Source: 2-02-FULL-55-14 sp964534125 | Lineage (GTDB): Bacteria; Bacteroidota; Ignavibacteria; UBA10030 | DNA: 64,000 nucleotides | NCBI GenBank assembly: GCA_964534125.1 | Contig: CAZHOJ010000004.1 | Location: 124,001-188,000, forward strand | Reading direction: 5' to 3' | Shown: piece by piece, positions 49,486 to 58,453 of the stretch | How positions within the stretch are numbered: the first letter of the stretch is position 1 | How the letters are laid out: each line of letters begins with the position of its first letter | Made by a program: the position numbers and the translations under genes | The notes under the pieces: generated by a model | What the model was told of the DNA's origin: nothing | The model's input: the letters and a program-made list of their open reading frames with translations, nothing else | Databases searched by the model: none

Positions 49486-50808
49486 ATGAACTGGTTACCG
49501 CATTATATGGCGAAGGTGGTGTCGGCGGACGAGGCGGCCCGTACGGTCGAATCCGGAAATCGGATCTTTGTGTCCGGCAACGCTGCAACCCCCCTTCTCT
49601 CCACCAACGCGCTCGCAAAACGGGCTAGCGAACTCCGCGATGTCGAGGTCAATCACCTGCTCCTGCTCGGTGACGACCCGCTCGTCCAGCCCCAGTACAA
49701 GGACAGCTTCTACCATAACTCCCTGTTCGTCGGTCCGGCCGACCGGAAGGCCATCCGTGAAGGATGGTCGGACTATGTCCCGGTCCACCTCTCCGACGTT
49801 CCCTCTCTGTTCACCGATAAGGTGATCCCGCTCGACGTCGCGTTCATCCACGTTTCCCCTCCGGACGAGCACGGCTTCATGAGCTTCGGGGTGGAGGTCG
49901 CGGCATCCAAGGCAGCGGCGGAGAGCGCACGCATCGTCGTCGCACAGGTCAATGAGCGCATGCCCCGGACGCTCGGCGATGCGTTCATCCACGTGTCGCG
50001 GGTGCACAAGATCGTCGAATGCCGGGAACCCCTCCAGAACCTGACGGGCCGGAAGGCCACGGAGATCGAGACGAAGATCGCAGAGCATGTCGCCGGTCTC
50101 ATCGAGGACGGGAGCACGATGCAGCTCGGGATCGGCGGGATTCCGGATGCTGTTCTGCAGTTCATCGACAAACGGCAGCACATCGGCATCCATACGGAGA
50201 TGGTATCGGACGGGGTCGTGGCCGCCATCGAGAAGGGGATCGTCACGAACGGCCGGAAGTCCATCCATCGCGGAAAGGTGATCGCCACGTTCATCCTCGG
50301 CTCGGCTGACCTGTACGATTACATCGACAACAATCCGCTGTTCGAGATGCACCCGTGCGACTACACGAACAATCCGTTCGTGATCTCGCAGAACGACAAC
50401 ATGGTGGCGATCAATTCTGCCATCGAGGTCGACCTCACCGGTCAGGTCTGTTCGGACTCGATCGGCCAGCGCATCTACAGCGGGGTCGGCGGTCAGGTCG
50501 ACTTCATCCGCGGCGCGTCATACTCCCGCGGAGGAAAACCGGTCATCGCCCTCCCGTCGACGGCGAAGAACGGGCAGTATTCCCGCATCGTTCCGACCCT
50601 GCGCCCGGGGGCTGGTGTCGTCACCAGCAGGGCAGATGTGCACTACGTGGTCACGGAGTACGGCGTCGCATCGCTCCACGGAAAGAACCTTCGTGAGCGG
50701 AGCGATGCCCTGATTCATATCGCACACCCGTCCTTCCAGGGAATGCTCGAGGATTCTCTGCGAAGGACCAACGAACAGGTTCCGGACCCTCCGGCAGTGA
50801 AGACCTAG
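49486..50808 (+). CDS. Acetyl-CoA hydrolase/transferase family CoA-transferase
   Basis: The product has 440 aa. It resembles 4-hydroxybutyrate/butyryl/succinyl CoA-transferases of this family. SGNAATPLLSTNALAKRASE near the N-terminus and IGGIPDAVLQFIDKRQHIGI (~220) are the conserved CoA-site regions. The catalytic Glu should be in NNMVAINSAIEVDLTGQVCS (~310), and GVGGQVDFIRGASYSRGGKP follows. These enzymes exchange CoA between acids such as acetate, succinate and 4-hydroxybutyrate, so a role in acetate formation with PFOR is plausible. The exact substrate cannot be told. Confidence 0.85.
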   Translation: MNWLPHYMAKVVSADEAARTVESGNRIFVSGNAATPLLSTNALAKRASELRDVEVNHLLLLGDDPLVQPQYKDSFYHNSLFVGPADRKAIREGWSDYVPVHLSDVPSLFTDKVIPLDVAFIHVSPPDEHGFMSFGVEVAASKAAAESARIVVAQVNERMPRTLGDAFIHVSRVHKIVECREPLQNLTGRKATEIETKIAEHVAGLIEDGSTMQLGIGGIPDAVLQFIDKRQHIGIHTEMVSDGVVAAIEKGIVTNGRKSIHRGKVIATFILGSADLYDYIDNNPLFEMHPCDYTNNPFVISQNDNMVAINSAIEVDLTGQVCSDSIGQRIYSGVGGQVDFIRGASYSRGGKPVIALPSTAKNGQYSRIVPTLRPGAGVVTSRADVHYVVTEYGVASLHGKNLRERSDALIHIAHPSFQGMLEDSLRRTNEQVPDPPAVKT

Positions 50809-50833
50809 CGGTCCGGACACAAGGAGACATCCG

Positions 50834-51157
50834 ATGCTGGCAAAGTGGGAAGATGTCCAGCAGAAGGTCTGCCGAAAATGCATCGACGGGGACGGACGGG
50901 GAAACTGCAGGCTCCCCGTCGACGATGAATGCCCGTTGCAGAAGAACTTCCCGCTCGTCGTCGAGACCATCGAACACACGCACGCATCGCACGGCGATGA
51001 ATATGTGCAGGCCCTTCGCACCGTTGTCTGTTCCCGGTGCAGGCACCAGGACGGGAAGGGCAACTGCTGGAAGCGGAACCGGCTCGATTGCGCGCTCGAC
51101 CGGTACTATCCGCTGGTGATCGAGATCGTGAAACATCAATTGTCACTGGCCGGCTAG
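50834..51157 (+). CDS. Cysteine-rich protein with two identical-spacing CxxC repeats
   Basis: The product has 107 aa (AGGAG before the ATG). Two half-repeats share exactly C-x2-C-x8-C-x7-C: Cys 13, 16, 25, 33 and Cys 66, 69, 78, 86. Each is followed by a similar helix (FPLVVETIEHTH and YYPLVIEIVKHQ) and contains GDGRGNC or QDGKGNC. Four Cys per half suggest one zinc or one iron-sulfur cluster in each. The family is unknown to me. It starts 25 bases after the CoA-transferase and 22 bases before the next gene, so it belongs to this operon of anaerobic metabolism; electron transfer or metal-dependent regulation is possible. Confidence 0.75.
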   Translation: MLAKWEDVQQKVCRKCIDGDGRGNCRLPVDDECPLQKNFPLVVETIEHTHASHGDEYVQALRTVVCSRCRHQDGKGNCWKRNRLDCALDRYYPLVIEIVKHQLSLAG

Positions 51158-51179
51158 CCGGCCCCCGAGGAGGACCATC

Positions 51180-51443
51180 ATGGATGCAATGGCACGGATG
51201 GACCGGAGCGTCGATACCGTGGTGCATGACCTCGAGATCGTGCTCGAACGTGCCCGGCAGATACGGAAGGAAGTCGGCATTCTCGATAGCACGCGCCCCG
51301 GCGATGTCCGCATCGAACGGATGCGTGAACTTCTTGCGGACATGCAGGCGCGTATCGAGGGGATCGAGGCATTCGTGCAGGCCTGCCAGAAGCGGGCCCA
51401 CAGGGACGAGCTTCCGGCCGAAGACATCGACCTTTGGATGTGA
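51180..51443 (+). CDS. Small helical protein of unknown function
   Basis: The product has 87 aa with AGGAGG before the ATG. It is all-helical and charged, with coiled-coil-like stretches (VVHDLEIVLERARQIRKEVG, MRELLADMQARIEGIEAFVQ) and a single Cys. No known family. It is tightly placed between the Cys-rich protein and a radical SAM gene, whose probable GTG start overlaps its stop by 4 bases, so all three are likely co-expressed. Confidence 0.7.
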   Translation: MDAMARMDRSVDTVVHDLEIVLERARQIRKEVGILDSTRPGDVRIERMRELLADMQARIEGIEAFVQACQKRAHRDELPAEDIDLWM

Positions 51444-52393
51444 GCGATAGGGCCTTCACAACGATCTTCGGTCCGGTTTCTTCGCGGCGGCTTGGACGGT
51501 CGCTCGGGGTCGATATCATCCCCCGCAAACTGTGCACGCTGGATTGTGTCTACTGCGAGGTCGGACGGACCGACAGGCGCGGATTCGCGCGGAAGGAATA
51601 TGTTCCTGCCGACCTCATTCTGCGTGAACTGAAGGAGGCCCTGATCCTCCACACGGACCTTTCGTGCGTCACCTACTCCGGCTCAGGCGAACCGACCCTC
51701 CACTCCCGCCTGGGCGACCTTCTCCGCACAACTCACACGCTGACGCCCCTTCCTGTCGCGGTCCTCACGAACGGTACGCTCCTCTGGAAGGAGGAGGTGC
51801 GGAACGAGCTCCTGCATGCGGACATCGTGTGTCCCTCCCTGAATGCGGTCTCGGAAGATATCTTTCGGCGCATAAACCGCCCCCATCCCAGGCTCAACGC
51901 CCCCCTCGTCCTCGACGGACTGGCTGCATTCCGGGAGGTCTTCCACGGTAAGTACTTCCTCGAGATCCTGTTCGTGCGCGGACTGAACGACTCGGACGAC
52001 GAGGTCGAGGCGCTCCGGGAAGCCTGCGAGCGGATACGGCCTGACCGCATCGATATCAATACCGTCGTCCGGCCTCCTGCTGAGACATGGGCTCATCCCG
52101 TTGCGTACGACCGGCTGATGGAGATCCGGAACATCCTTGGACCGACGGCGGAAATCCTCGTCCGGCACGACGTGGGCTGCCTGGGGCCACCACATCCCGT
52201 CGATGACGATGAGATCATCGCGATGCTGAGTCGACGGCCGATGCCCCTCACGGAGATCGCCGAGTCGCTGGCGACGGATTCGCATCTGGTGCAACCGCAT
52301 CTGCAGTCACTCGTATCACGTGGGGCAATCCAGGCTGTGCTCCACGACGGCGAGGAGTACTTCGTCGCTCTTCGGGACGCACACCCGAACTGA
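51440..52393 (+). CDS. Radical SAM protein with C-terminal winged-helix-like region
   Basis: The product has 317 aa from a GTG at 51440 that overlaps the previous stop (a TTG at 51434 is also in frame). The radical SAM motif is CTLDCVYCEVG (~32-42), with YSGSGEPTLHSRLGDL and VLTNGTLLW after it. GPVSSRRLGRSLGVDIIP at the start is typical of the family of radical SAM proteins that resemble MoaA/tRNA-wybutosine-type enzymes but have unknown substrates. The last ~75 residues (ITEIAESLATDSHLVQPHL-like, SRGAIQAVLHDGEEYFVAL) look like a small DNA-binding-type winged helix. It ends this operon. Confidence 0.8.
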   Translation: MSDRAFTTIFGPVSSRRLGRSLGVDIIPRKLCTLDCVYCEVGRTDRRGFARKEYVPADLILRELKEALILHTDLSCVTYSGSGEPTLHSRLGDLLRTTHTLTPLPVAVLTNGTLLWKEEVRNELLHADIVCPSLNAVSEDIFRRINRPHPRLNAPLVLDGLAAFREVFHGKYFLEILFVRGLNDSDDEVEALREACERIRPDRIDINTVVRPPAETWAHPVAYDRLMEIRNILGPTAEILVRHDVGCLGPPHPVDDDEIIAMLSRRPMPLTEIAESLATDSHLVQPHLQSLVSRGAIQAVLHDGEEYFVALRDAHPN

Positions 52394-52428
52394 ACGTCCT
52401 GACACCCTCAGTCTTTCCGGAGGAGCCC

Positions 52429-53415
52429 ATGCCGGCGTCCCGCTCACCTTTCCGTTCGATCACCTCTGTAAGCATACTGATGTTTCTGTTCCTTCTTCTC
52501 GCACTATCTGCCGGCCTCCCGGCGCAGTCCATATCGCCCGATGTGAATCCGTGGATGCCGGAACTGTTCGCCGGACTCCCGCACGTACGTGATCTGGCCA
52601 TAGCGCCGGATGCAAGAGACTGTTATGTGAGCGTCCAAAGCTATCGGAAGGAATTCGCAGTCATCCTGCGTATGGAGTGGAACGGAACAGTATGGGGGCA
52701 GATGGACGTGGCACCGTTCTCCGGGCAATACATAGACATCGAACCTGCGTTCTCCCCTGATGGAAAGCGGCTGTACTTTGCATCGACGCGGCCGGTGCAT
52801 CCCGATTCAGGCGGCCCGAAGGACTATGATATCTGGTTTGTGGAGAGAGCGGCTCCGGGCAAAGCCTGGTCAGACCCGCAACGATTGCCGTCGCCGGTGA
52901 ACTCGGCGAAGAACGAGTTCTACCCTTCGGTCGCATCGAACGGGAACATCTACTTTACGAGGACCGCCGGCGAGCAGGGGCAACAGGAGGATATCTTCGT
53001 CAGCCGGTGGGAGGGGAGCAGCTATGCCGAGCCGGAGGCATTGAGCGATGCGGTGAACTCGAAGCGTTGGGAGTTCAATGCATATGTCTCCCCCGATGAG
53101 TCGTACCTGATCTTCACGTCGTTCGGACGGCCGGACGACCTTGGGGGAGGGGACCTGTACATGAGCGTCCGCGATGAGGACGGCGTCTGGCAGCCAGCCC
53201 GGCATCTCGGCGACGGTGTGAACTCGAACAGGATCGACTACTGTCCCTTCGTCGATGTCAGGACCGGTCTGCTCTACTTCACGAGCGAGCGAAGTGCCAT
53301 GCCTGCCAGCTTCGATGCTCCTCTGGACCTGCCCCGGCTGCGGGAGGCTTTCGCCAGGGCTCCAATGGGGAATGGCAGGATCTACTTTGTCCCTTTCCGT
53401 GCGGTGGGCGATTAG
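52429..53415 (+). CDS. Secreted PD40 beta-propeller protein
   Basis: The product has 328 aa (GGAGGAG before the ATG). A signal sequence is present (SVSILMFLFLLLALSAGLPA). The mature part is a beta-propeller with repeated PD40-type units: FSPDGKRLYFASTRP, YPSVASNGNIYFTRTAG, AYVSPDESYLIFTSFGRPDD, and YCPFVDVRTGLLYFTSERSA near the end. Similar proteins occur beside OmpA-type outer membrane proteins in Bacteroidetes and are probably periplasmic binding modules; here no OmpA domain is attached. It stands alone, before the PFOR promoter. Confidence 0.8.
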   Translation: MPASRSPFRSITSVSILMFLFLLLALSAGLPAQSISPDVNPWMPELFAGLPHVRDLAIAPDARDCYVSVQSYRKEFAVILRMEWNGTVWGQMDVAPFSGQYIDIEPAFSPDGKRLYFASTRPVHPDSGGPKDYDIWFVERAAPGKAWSDPQRLPSPVNSAKNEFYPSVASNGNIYFTRTAGEQGQQEDIFVSRWEGSSYAEPEALSDAVNSKRWEFNAYVSPDESYLIFTSFGRPDDLGGGDLYMSVRDEDGVWQPARHLGDGVNSNRIDYCPFVDVRTGLLYFTSERSAMPASFDAPLDLPRLREAFARAPMGNGRIYFVPFRAVGD

Positions 53416-53524
53416 AGGACTGAACCGCTTCGGGCCGATCCATCCCCCAAACTGTACACTCGATTCCTGCATTCGCACTTCGGATTCTTCTTCTCTCAAA
53501 TCCCAATCCAGGAACCACCGATAA

Positions 53525-53540
53525 TTCTCATTACTGAGAA
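53525..53540. promoter_or_regulatory. Inverted repeat, candidate enhancer site for the PFOR promoter
   Basis: TTCTCA-TTAC-TGAGAA lies about 60 bases upstream of the sigma-54 site at 53599. It is a candidate activator site only; the sequence does not recur before the other sigma-54 sites. Confidence 0.35.
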
Positions 53541-53598
53541 CTAGTCCTGCTTTCTGCCTCTTTTTGCCGGTTTCCTGGTTACTTATCGCGGGATTTGA

Positions 53599-53614
53599 TG
53601 GAACGCTATTTGCG
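53599..53614 (+). promoter_or_regulatory. Sigma-54 promoter of pyruvate:ferredoxin oxidoreductase gene
   Basis: TGGAACGCTATTTGCG keeps GG-N10-GC and TTGC and differs from the -24 consensus TGGCAC at one base. It lies 44 bases before the chosen ATG at 53658. Confidence 0.7.
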
Positions 53615-53657
53615 TGCAGGGAGTCTGCTATTCTCCAACACTGAACCTGAGGATACA

Positions 53658-56600
53658 ATGTCAAAAGGTGCCAACAAGACCGGATCTGCCGCTGCAGAGA
53701 CGATGATGATAGATGGCAATGAGGCTGCTGCCTACGTTGCCCATAAAATGAGCGAGGTCATTGCGATCTATCCCATCACCCCGTCATCGAACATGGGTGA
53801 GTTTGCCGACGAGTGGTCGGCCAACGGCCGCAAGAACCTCTGGGGGACCATTCCGACGGTGGTCGAGATGCAGAGCGAAGGCGGCGCCGCCGGTGCAGTC
53901 CACGGTGCGCTTCAGGCCGGTTCTCTGGCGACGACGTTCACGGCATCGCAGGGACTGCTACTCATGATCCCCAACATGTTCAAGATCGCGGGCGAGCTCA
54001 CGCCGACCGTATTTCACATCGCGGCCAGGTCGGTTGCCACCCATGCGCTGTCCATTTTCGGCGACCATTCAGACGTGATGGCTACGCGGTCCACGGGCTG
54101 GGCGATGCTCTCCTCCTGCTCGGTGCAGGAAGTGATGGACCTGGCATGCGTCGCGCATGCGGCCACGCTCGAAGCGCGGCTGCCGTTCCTTCATTTCTTC
54201 GACGGCTTCCGCACGTCGCACGAAGTGCAGAAGATCGAGGCGCTGCCCGATGAGGTGCTGCGGGACATGATCGACGAGGAACTGGTCGTCGCTCACCGCA
54301 AGCGCGCGCTCACACCGGATGCACCGGTGCTGCGCGGCACCGCTCAGAACCCGGACGTCTTCTTCCAGTCGCGTGAGCGCTGCCAGCCTTTCTACGATGC
54401 CGCACCTGCGATCGTCGAGAAGGCGATGAAGAAGTTCGAAAAGGTCACCGGCCGGGCGTACCGCCTGTTCGATTACGTTGGAGCGCCCGATGCTGAGCGC
54501 ATTGTGATGGTGATGGGATCGGGAGCCGAGACCGTCCATGAGACGACAGAAGTATTGGTGAAGAAAGGTGAAAAGGTGGGGATGGTGAAAGTGCGTCTCT
54601 ACCGTCCCTTCTCAGTGAAGCACCTGATGGAAGCGCTGCCGAAGACCGTGAAATCGATCGCGGTGCTTGACCGCACGAAGGAACCGGGCGCGACGGGTGA
54701 GCCGATGTACACCGACGTACTGAGTGCGTTCGGTGAGTCCCTGCAGACCGGGACCGCGGTGACGAAGACGATGCCGACGATCATCGGCGGACGCTACGGT
54801 CTCTCGTCGAAAGAGTTCACCCCAGCGATGGTAAAAGCCGTGTTCGACGAGCTTACGAAGAAGGACCCGAAACGCCACTTCACTGTAGGCATCAAGGATG
54901 ATGTCACGAACCTTTCGCTTGATTTCGACCCGGCGTTCACGGTCGAGGGTGACGATGTCGTCCGGGCGCTCTTCTACGGACTGGGCGCGGACGGAACGGT
55001 CGGCGCGAACAAGAACTCCATCAAGATCATCGGCGAAGAGACGCCGAACTTCGCGCAGGGATACTTCGTGTATGACTCGAAGAAGTCCGGGTCCACGACG
55101 ACGTCCCACTTGCGGTTCGGCCCGCGGCCGCTGCACGCGCCGTACCTCATCGACAACGCGAACTTCGTCGCATGCCACCAGTGGTTCTTCCTCGAAAAAT
55201 ACGACGTACTCGAGGCCGCGATCCCGGGCAGTACGTTCCTGCTGAACAGCATGTATGGTCCCGACACGGTGTGGGACCATCTGCCGCGGGTCATCCAGGA
55301 GCAGATCATCCGGAAGAAGATCAGGCTCTACGTGATCGATGCCTACAAGGTGGCGACGGAGGCTGGGATGGGCGGCCGCATCAACACCATCATGCAGACC
55401 TGCTTCTTTGCGATATCGGGCGTCCTGCCCAAGGCCGAAGCGATCGAGGCGATCAAGACCTCGATCCGGAAGACCTACGGGAAGAAGGGCGAGCATGTGG
55501 TGGAGAAGAACTTCGCCGCCGTGGATACGACGCTGGCGAACCTGTTCGAAGTGAAGGTGCCGGAGAAGGTGTCGAGCACGCTCGAGCTGCCGCCGCCCGT
55601 GCCGGATATCGCCCCGGACTTCCTCCGGAAGGTCACAGGCCCAATCATCGCCGGCAAAGGCGATACCCTGCCCGTCAGCGCGATGCCGATCGATGGTACG
55701 TACCCGGTCGGTTCTGCGCAATGGGAGAAGCGGAACATCGCGCTTGAGATACCTGTCTGGGAGCAGGAGATCTGCATCCAGTGCAACAAATGCGCAATCG
55801 TCTGCCCGCACGCAGCCATCCGCGTGAAGGTCTACGACCCCGCACATCTCGGCAAGGCGCCGGCCACATTCAAGTCGATGGACTACAAGGGCGTCGAGTA
55901 CAAGGGGATGAAGTACACGGTCCAGGTGGCGCCTGAGGATTGCACCGGCTGCACTCTGTGCGTCGAGGTCTGCCCCGCCAAGAGCAAGAGCGAATCGCGT
56001 GTCAAGGCGATCAACATGAAGCCGCAGCCGGCCCTCCGCGAGGCCGAGCGCGGGAATTACGATTTCTTCCTTGCGCTGCCCGAGGCCGATCGGAAGACGG
56101 TCCGCACCGACACAGTGAAGGGAACTCAGTTCTTCCAGCCGCTCTTCGAGTACTCCGGGGCATGCTCCGGGTGCGGCGAGACCCCGTATGTTAAGCTCGC
56201 GACGCAGCTGTTTGGCGACCGGATGCTCGTTGCGAACGCTACGGGATGTTCGTCCATCTACGGCGGCAATCTGCCGACGACGCCGTGGACCGTCAATGGC
56301 GAGGGACGCGGTCCTGCATGGTCCAACTCGCTGTTCGAGGACAATGCGGAGTTCGGTCTCGGTATGCGGCTGACGGTCGACAAGAACAAGGAGATGGCCG
56401 AGGAGCTTCTGCATGTGCTCGAACCGAAGCTGGGGAAGGAGGTCGTGGACAGTCTCGTTGCGGCCGACCAGTCGACGGAAGCGGGCATCTATGAGCAGCG
56501 CCTGCGCGTCGAGGACCTCAAGAAGAAACTTGCGGGGATGAAGGAGACCGAGGCGCAGCGGTTGCTCACGCTTGCGGACTACCTCGTGAAGAAGAGCGTG

Positions 56601-57257
56601 TGGATCATGGGCGGCGACGGCTGGGCGTACGATATCGGCTTCGGCGGTCTGGACCACGTGCTCGCCTCCGGACGCAATGTGAACGTCCTCGTGCTCGACA
56701 CGGAGGTCTACTCGAACACGGGCGGACAGATGTCCAAGGCAACCTCGCGCGGCGCAGTTGCGAAGTTCGCGGCTTCCGGAAAACCGACCGGCAAGAAGGA
56801 CCTCGCCCTCATCGCGATGTCCTACGGCAACGTCTACGTCGCGAAGATCGCGATGGGCGCGAACGATGCACAGACCATCAAAGCGTTCCTGGAAGCCGAG
56901 GCGTACGACGGTCCGTCGATCATCATTGCGTACAGCCACTGCATCGCGCACGGCATCGATATGGCCCGTGGTATGGTGAACCAGAAGCTCGCCGTCGAGA
57001 CCGGCTACTTCCCGCTGTTCCGCTATAATCCGACACTCGCCCATGAGGGCAAGAACGGGTTCAAGCTGGACTCGAAGAAGCCGGCCAAGCCCGTCCGGGA
57101 GTTCTTCCAGGCCGAGACGCGGTTCCGGATGCTGGAAAAGAGCCATCCGGACAGAGCGAAGAAGCTGTTCGCCGAGGCGGAAGTGGATGCGAAGGAGCGG
57201 TGGGCGATCTACGAACAGTACGCGCATGAGGGAGCGGACGGAGAGAAGAAAGCATAA
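53658..57257 (+). CDS. nifJ: Pyruvate:ferredoxin (flavodoxin) oxidoreductase
   Basis: The product has 1199 aa from the ATG at 53658 (GAGGA 6-8 bases upstream); the earlier frame start at 53595 overlaps the promoter. It is the full-length single-chain enzyme that converts pyruvate, CoA and ferredoxin to acetyl-CoA, CO2 and reduced ferredoxin. Domain I holds AIYPITPSSNMGEFADEW; domain II is the transketolase-like part. Two 4Fe-4S motifs follow at ~695 and ~765 (CIQCNKCAIVCPHAAI, CTGCTLCVEVCP). The thiamine-diphosphate and proximal-cluster region starts at CSGCGETPYVK (~835), with NATGCSSIYGGNLPTTPW and GGDGWAYDIGFGGLDHVLAS. It shows obligate or facultative anaerobic metabolism. Confidence 0.95.
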   Translation: MSKGANKTGSAAAETMMIDGNEAAAYVAHKMSEVIAIYPITPSSNMGEFADEWSANGRKNLWGTIPTVVEMQSEGGAAGAVHGALQAGSLATTFTASQGLLLMIPNMFKIAGELTPTVFHIAARSVATHALSIFGDHSDVMATRSTGWAMLSSCSVQEVMDLACVAHAATLEARLPFLHFFDGFRTSHEVQKIEALPDEVLRDMIDEELVVAHRKRALTPDAPVLRGTAQNPDVFFQSRERCQPFYDAAPAIVEKAMKKFEKVTGRAYRLFDYVGAPDAERIVMVMGSGAETVHETTEVLVKKGEKVGMVKVRLYRPFSVKHLMEALPKTVKSIAVLDRTKEPGATGEPMYTDVLSAFGESLQTGTAVTKTMPTIIGGRYGLSSKEFTPAMVKAVFDELTKKDPKRHFTVGIKDDVTNLSLDFDPAFTVEGDDVVRALFYGLGADGTVGANKNSIKIIGEETPNFAQGYFVYDSKKSGSTTTSHLRFGPRPLHAPYLIDNANFVACHQWFFLEKYDVLEAAIPGSTFLLNSMYGPDTVWDHLPRVIQEQIIRKKIRLYVIDAYKVATEAGMGGRINTIMQTCFFAISGVLPKAEAIEAIKTSIRKTYGKKGEHVVEKNFAAVDTTLANLFEVKVPEKVSSTLELPPPVPDIAPDFLRKVTGPIIAGKGDTLPVSAMPIDGTYPVGSAQWEKRNIALEIPVWEQEICIQCNKCAIVCPHAAIRVKVYDPAHLGKAPATFKSMDYKGVEYKGMKYTVQVAPEDCTGCTLCVEVCPAKSKSESRVKAINMKPQPALREAERGNYDFFLALPEADRKTVRTDTVKGTQFFQPLFEYSGACSGCGETPYVKLATQLFGDRMLVANATGCSSIYGGNLPTTPWTVNGEGRGPAWSNSLFEDNAEFGLGMRLTVDKNKEMAEELLHVLEPKLGKEVVDSLVAADQSTEAGIYEQRLRVEDLKKKLAGMKETEAQRLLTLADYLVKKSVWIMGGDGWAYDIGFGGLDHVLASGRNVNVLVLDTEVYSNTGGQMSKATSRGAVAKFAASGKPTGKKDLALIAMSYGNVYVAKIAMGANDAQTIKAFLEAEAYDGPSIIIAYSHCIAHGIDMARGMVNQKLAVETGYFPLFRYNPTLAHEGKNGFKLDSKKPAKPVREFFQAETRFRMLEKSHPDRAKKLFAEAEVDAKERWAIYEQYAHEGADGEKKA

Positions 57258-57330
57258 CGGGACGTCCGCTTGTCGAACGGTCCGCAGACAGAAGGTGCAC
57301 CCGGATATTCTCAGTAACCAAGGACATGCA

Positions 57331-58329
57331 ATGGATCTCTCAACAACATATCTCGGCAAACGGCTGAAGAACCCGATCGTCCCGTCCGCAAGCCCCCTGT
57401 CCCGGAACATCGACTCGATGAAACGGATGGAGGATGCGGGTGCTGCGGCCATCGTGATGTACTCCCTGTTCGAGGAACAGATCGAACACGAATCGTTCGA
57501 GATCGACCACTACCTCTCCTACGGGACGCAGAGCTTTGCTGAGGCCCTGACGTACTTCCCCGAGGCGTCGGAGTACAACCTCGAACCCGACCAGTACCTC
57601 GAGCTTCTGCGAAAGGCAACATCGGAGCTGGACATTCCCGTCATCGCCAGTCTCAACGGCGTGTCTACGGGCGGATGGATCAAGTACGCCAAGTACATGC
57701 AGGATGCCGGTGCGGATGCGCTGGAACTGAACGTCTACTACATCCCGACGGATCCGGTGCTGACCGGAGAGGATGTGGAGGCCCGGTACCTCGAGGTCCT
57801 GCACGCTGTCAAAAAGACGGTCACCATCCCGGTTGCCGTGAAGCTCAGTCCATACTTCACGGCCATGGCGAACATGGCTCAGCGGCTCGTGAACGCGGGG
57901 GCCGACGGATTGGTCCTGTTCAACAGGTTCTATCAGCCGGATATCGATATCGAGGAGCGTGAGGTCGTTCCGAACATCCTCCTCTCGGATTCCAAGGCCA
58001 TCAAACTTCCGCTGCGATGGATCGCTATCCTCCACGGGAAGCTCAAGGCCAGCCTCGCCGCAACGAGCGGTGTGCATACGGCAGAGGACGTGATCAAGCT
58101 CCTGATGTCGGGGGCGGATGTGACCATGATGTGCTCCGAGCTCCTCAAGCACGGGCCTGAGCGGATCACGCAGGTCCTCGAAGCGGTGGAGAAGTGGATG
58201 TTCGAACATGAATATACGTCGGTCGAACAGATGAAGGGGAGCATGAGCCATAAGTCGGTGCGCGACCCGTCGGCATTCGAACGGGCGAACTACATGAAGG
58301 CCCTGAACCGCTACAAGCTTCTCATCTGA
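57331..58329 (+). CDS. Dihydroorotate dehydrogenase-like flavoprotein
   Basis: The product has 332 aa, starting 73 bases after nifJ. It is a TIM-barrel FMN protein of the class 1 DHODH/PreA type (LKNPIVPSASPLSRNIDSMK, NGVSTGGWIKYAKYM, ALELNVYYIPTDPV, VAVKLSPYFTAMANMAQRL, AATSGVHTAEDVIKLLMSGA). The catalytic Cys/Ser loop is not obvious, and no pyrimidine genes are near. Similar DHODH-like proteins frequently lie beside nifJ, so a role in electron transfer linked to pyruvate oxidation is more plausible than pyrimidine synthesis. Substrate unknown. Confidence 0.8.
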   Translation: MDLSTTYLGKRLKNPIVPSASPLSRNIDSMKRMEDAGAAAIVMYSLFEEQIEHESFEIDHYLSYGTQSFAEALTYFPEASEYNLEPDQYLELLRKATSELDIPVIASLNGVSTGGWIKYAKYMQDAGADALELNVYYIPTDPVLTGEDVEARYLEVLHAVKKTVTIPVAVKLSPYFTAMANMAQRLVNAGADGLVLFNRFYQPDIDIEEREVVPNILLSDSKAIKLPLRWIAILHGKLKASLAATSGVHTAEDVIKLLMSGADVTMMCSELLKHGPERITQVLEAVEKWMFEHEYTSVEQMKGSMSHKSVRDPSAFERANYMKALNRYKLLI

Positions 58330-58360
58330 CGCACGGCGCCGCACATATCCAGATGTACCG

Positions 58361-58395
58361 CCCGAAATCCCAGACCTTCCGTTTGGGATTTCAGG
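58361..58395 (+). terminator. Possible terminator hairpin
   Basis: GAAATCCCA (58364-58372) pairs with TGGGATTTC (58384-58392), followed by AGGTTTGT. The T run is weak, so this may instead be a dispersed repeat. Confidence 0.45.
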
Positions 58396-58453
58396 TTTGT
58401 GGCACTTGGAACTTGTTTGATATTTGACATATTGATGGACTGAACAATTTCCC

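Noticed and set aside
54612..57452. A 946-aa open frame on the minus strand across the PFOR gene
   Set aside because: It is antisense to the well-supported nifJ with all its cofactor motifs; long mirror frames are expected in GC-rich coding DNA, and the product shows no domain.
58393..58420. TGGCACTTGGAACTTG before the UroD-like gene as a sigma-54 promoter
   Set aside because: It has no GC at the required distance from GG.
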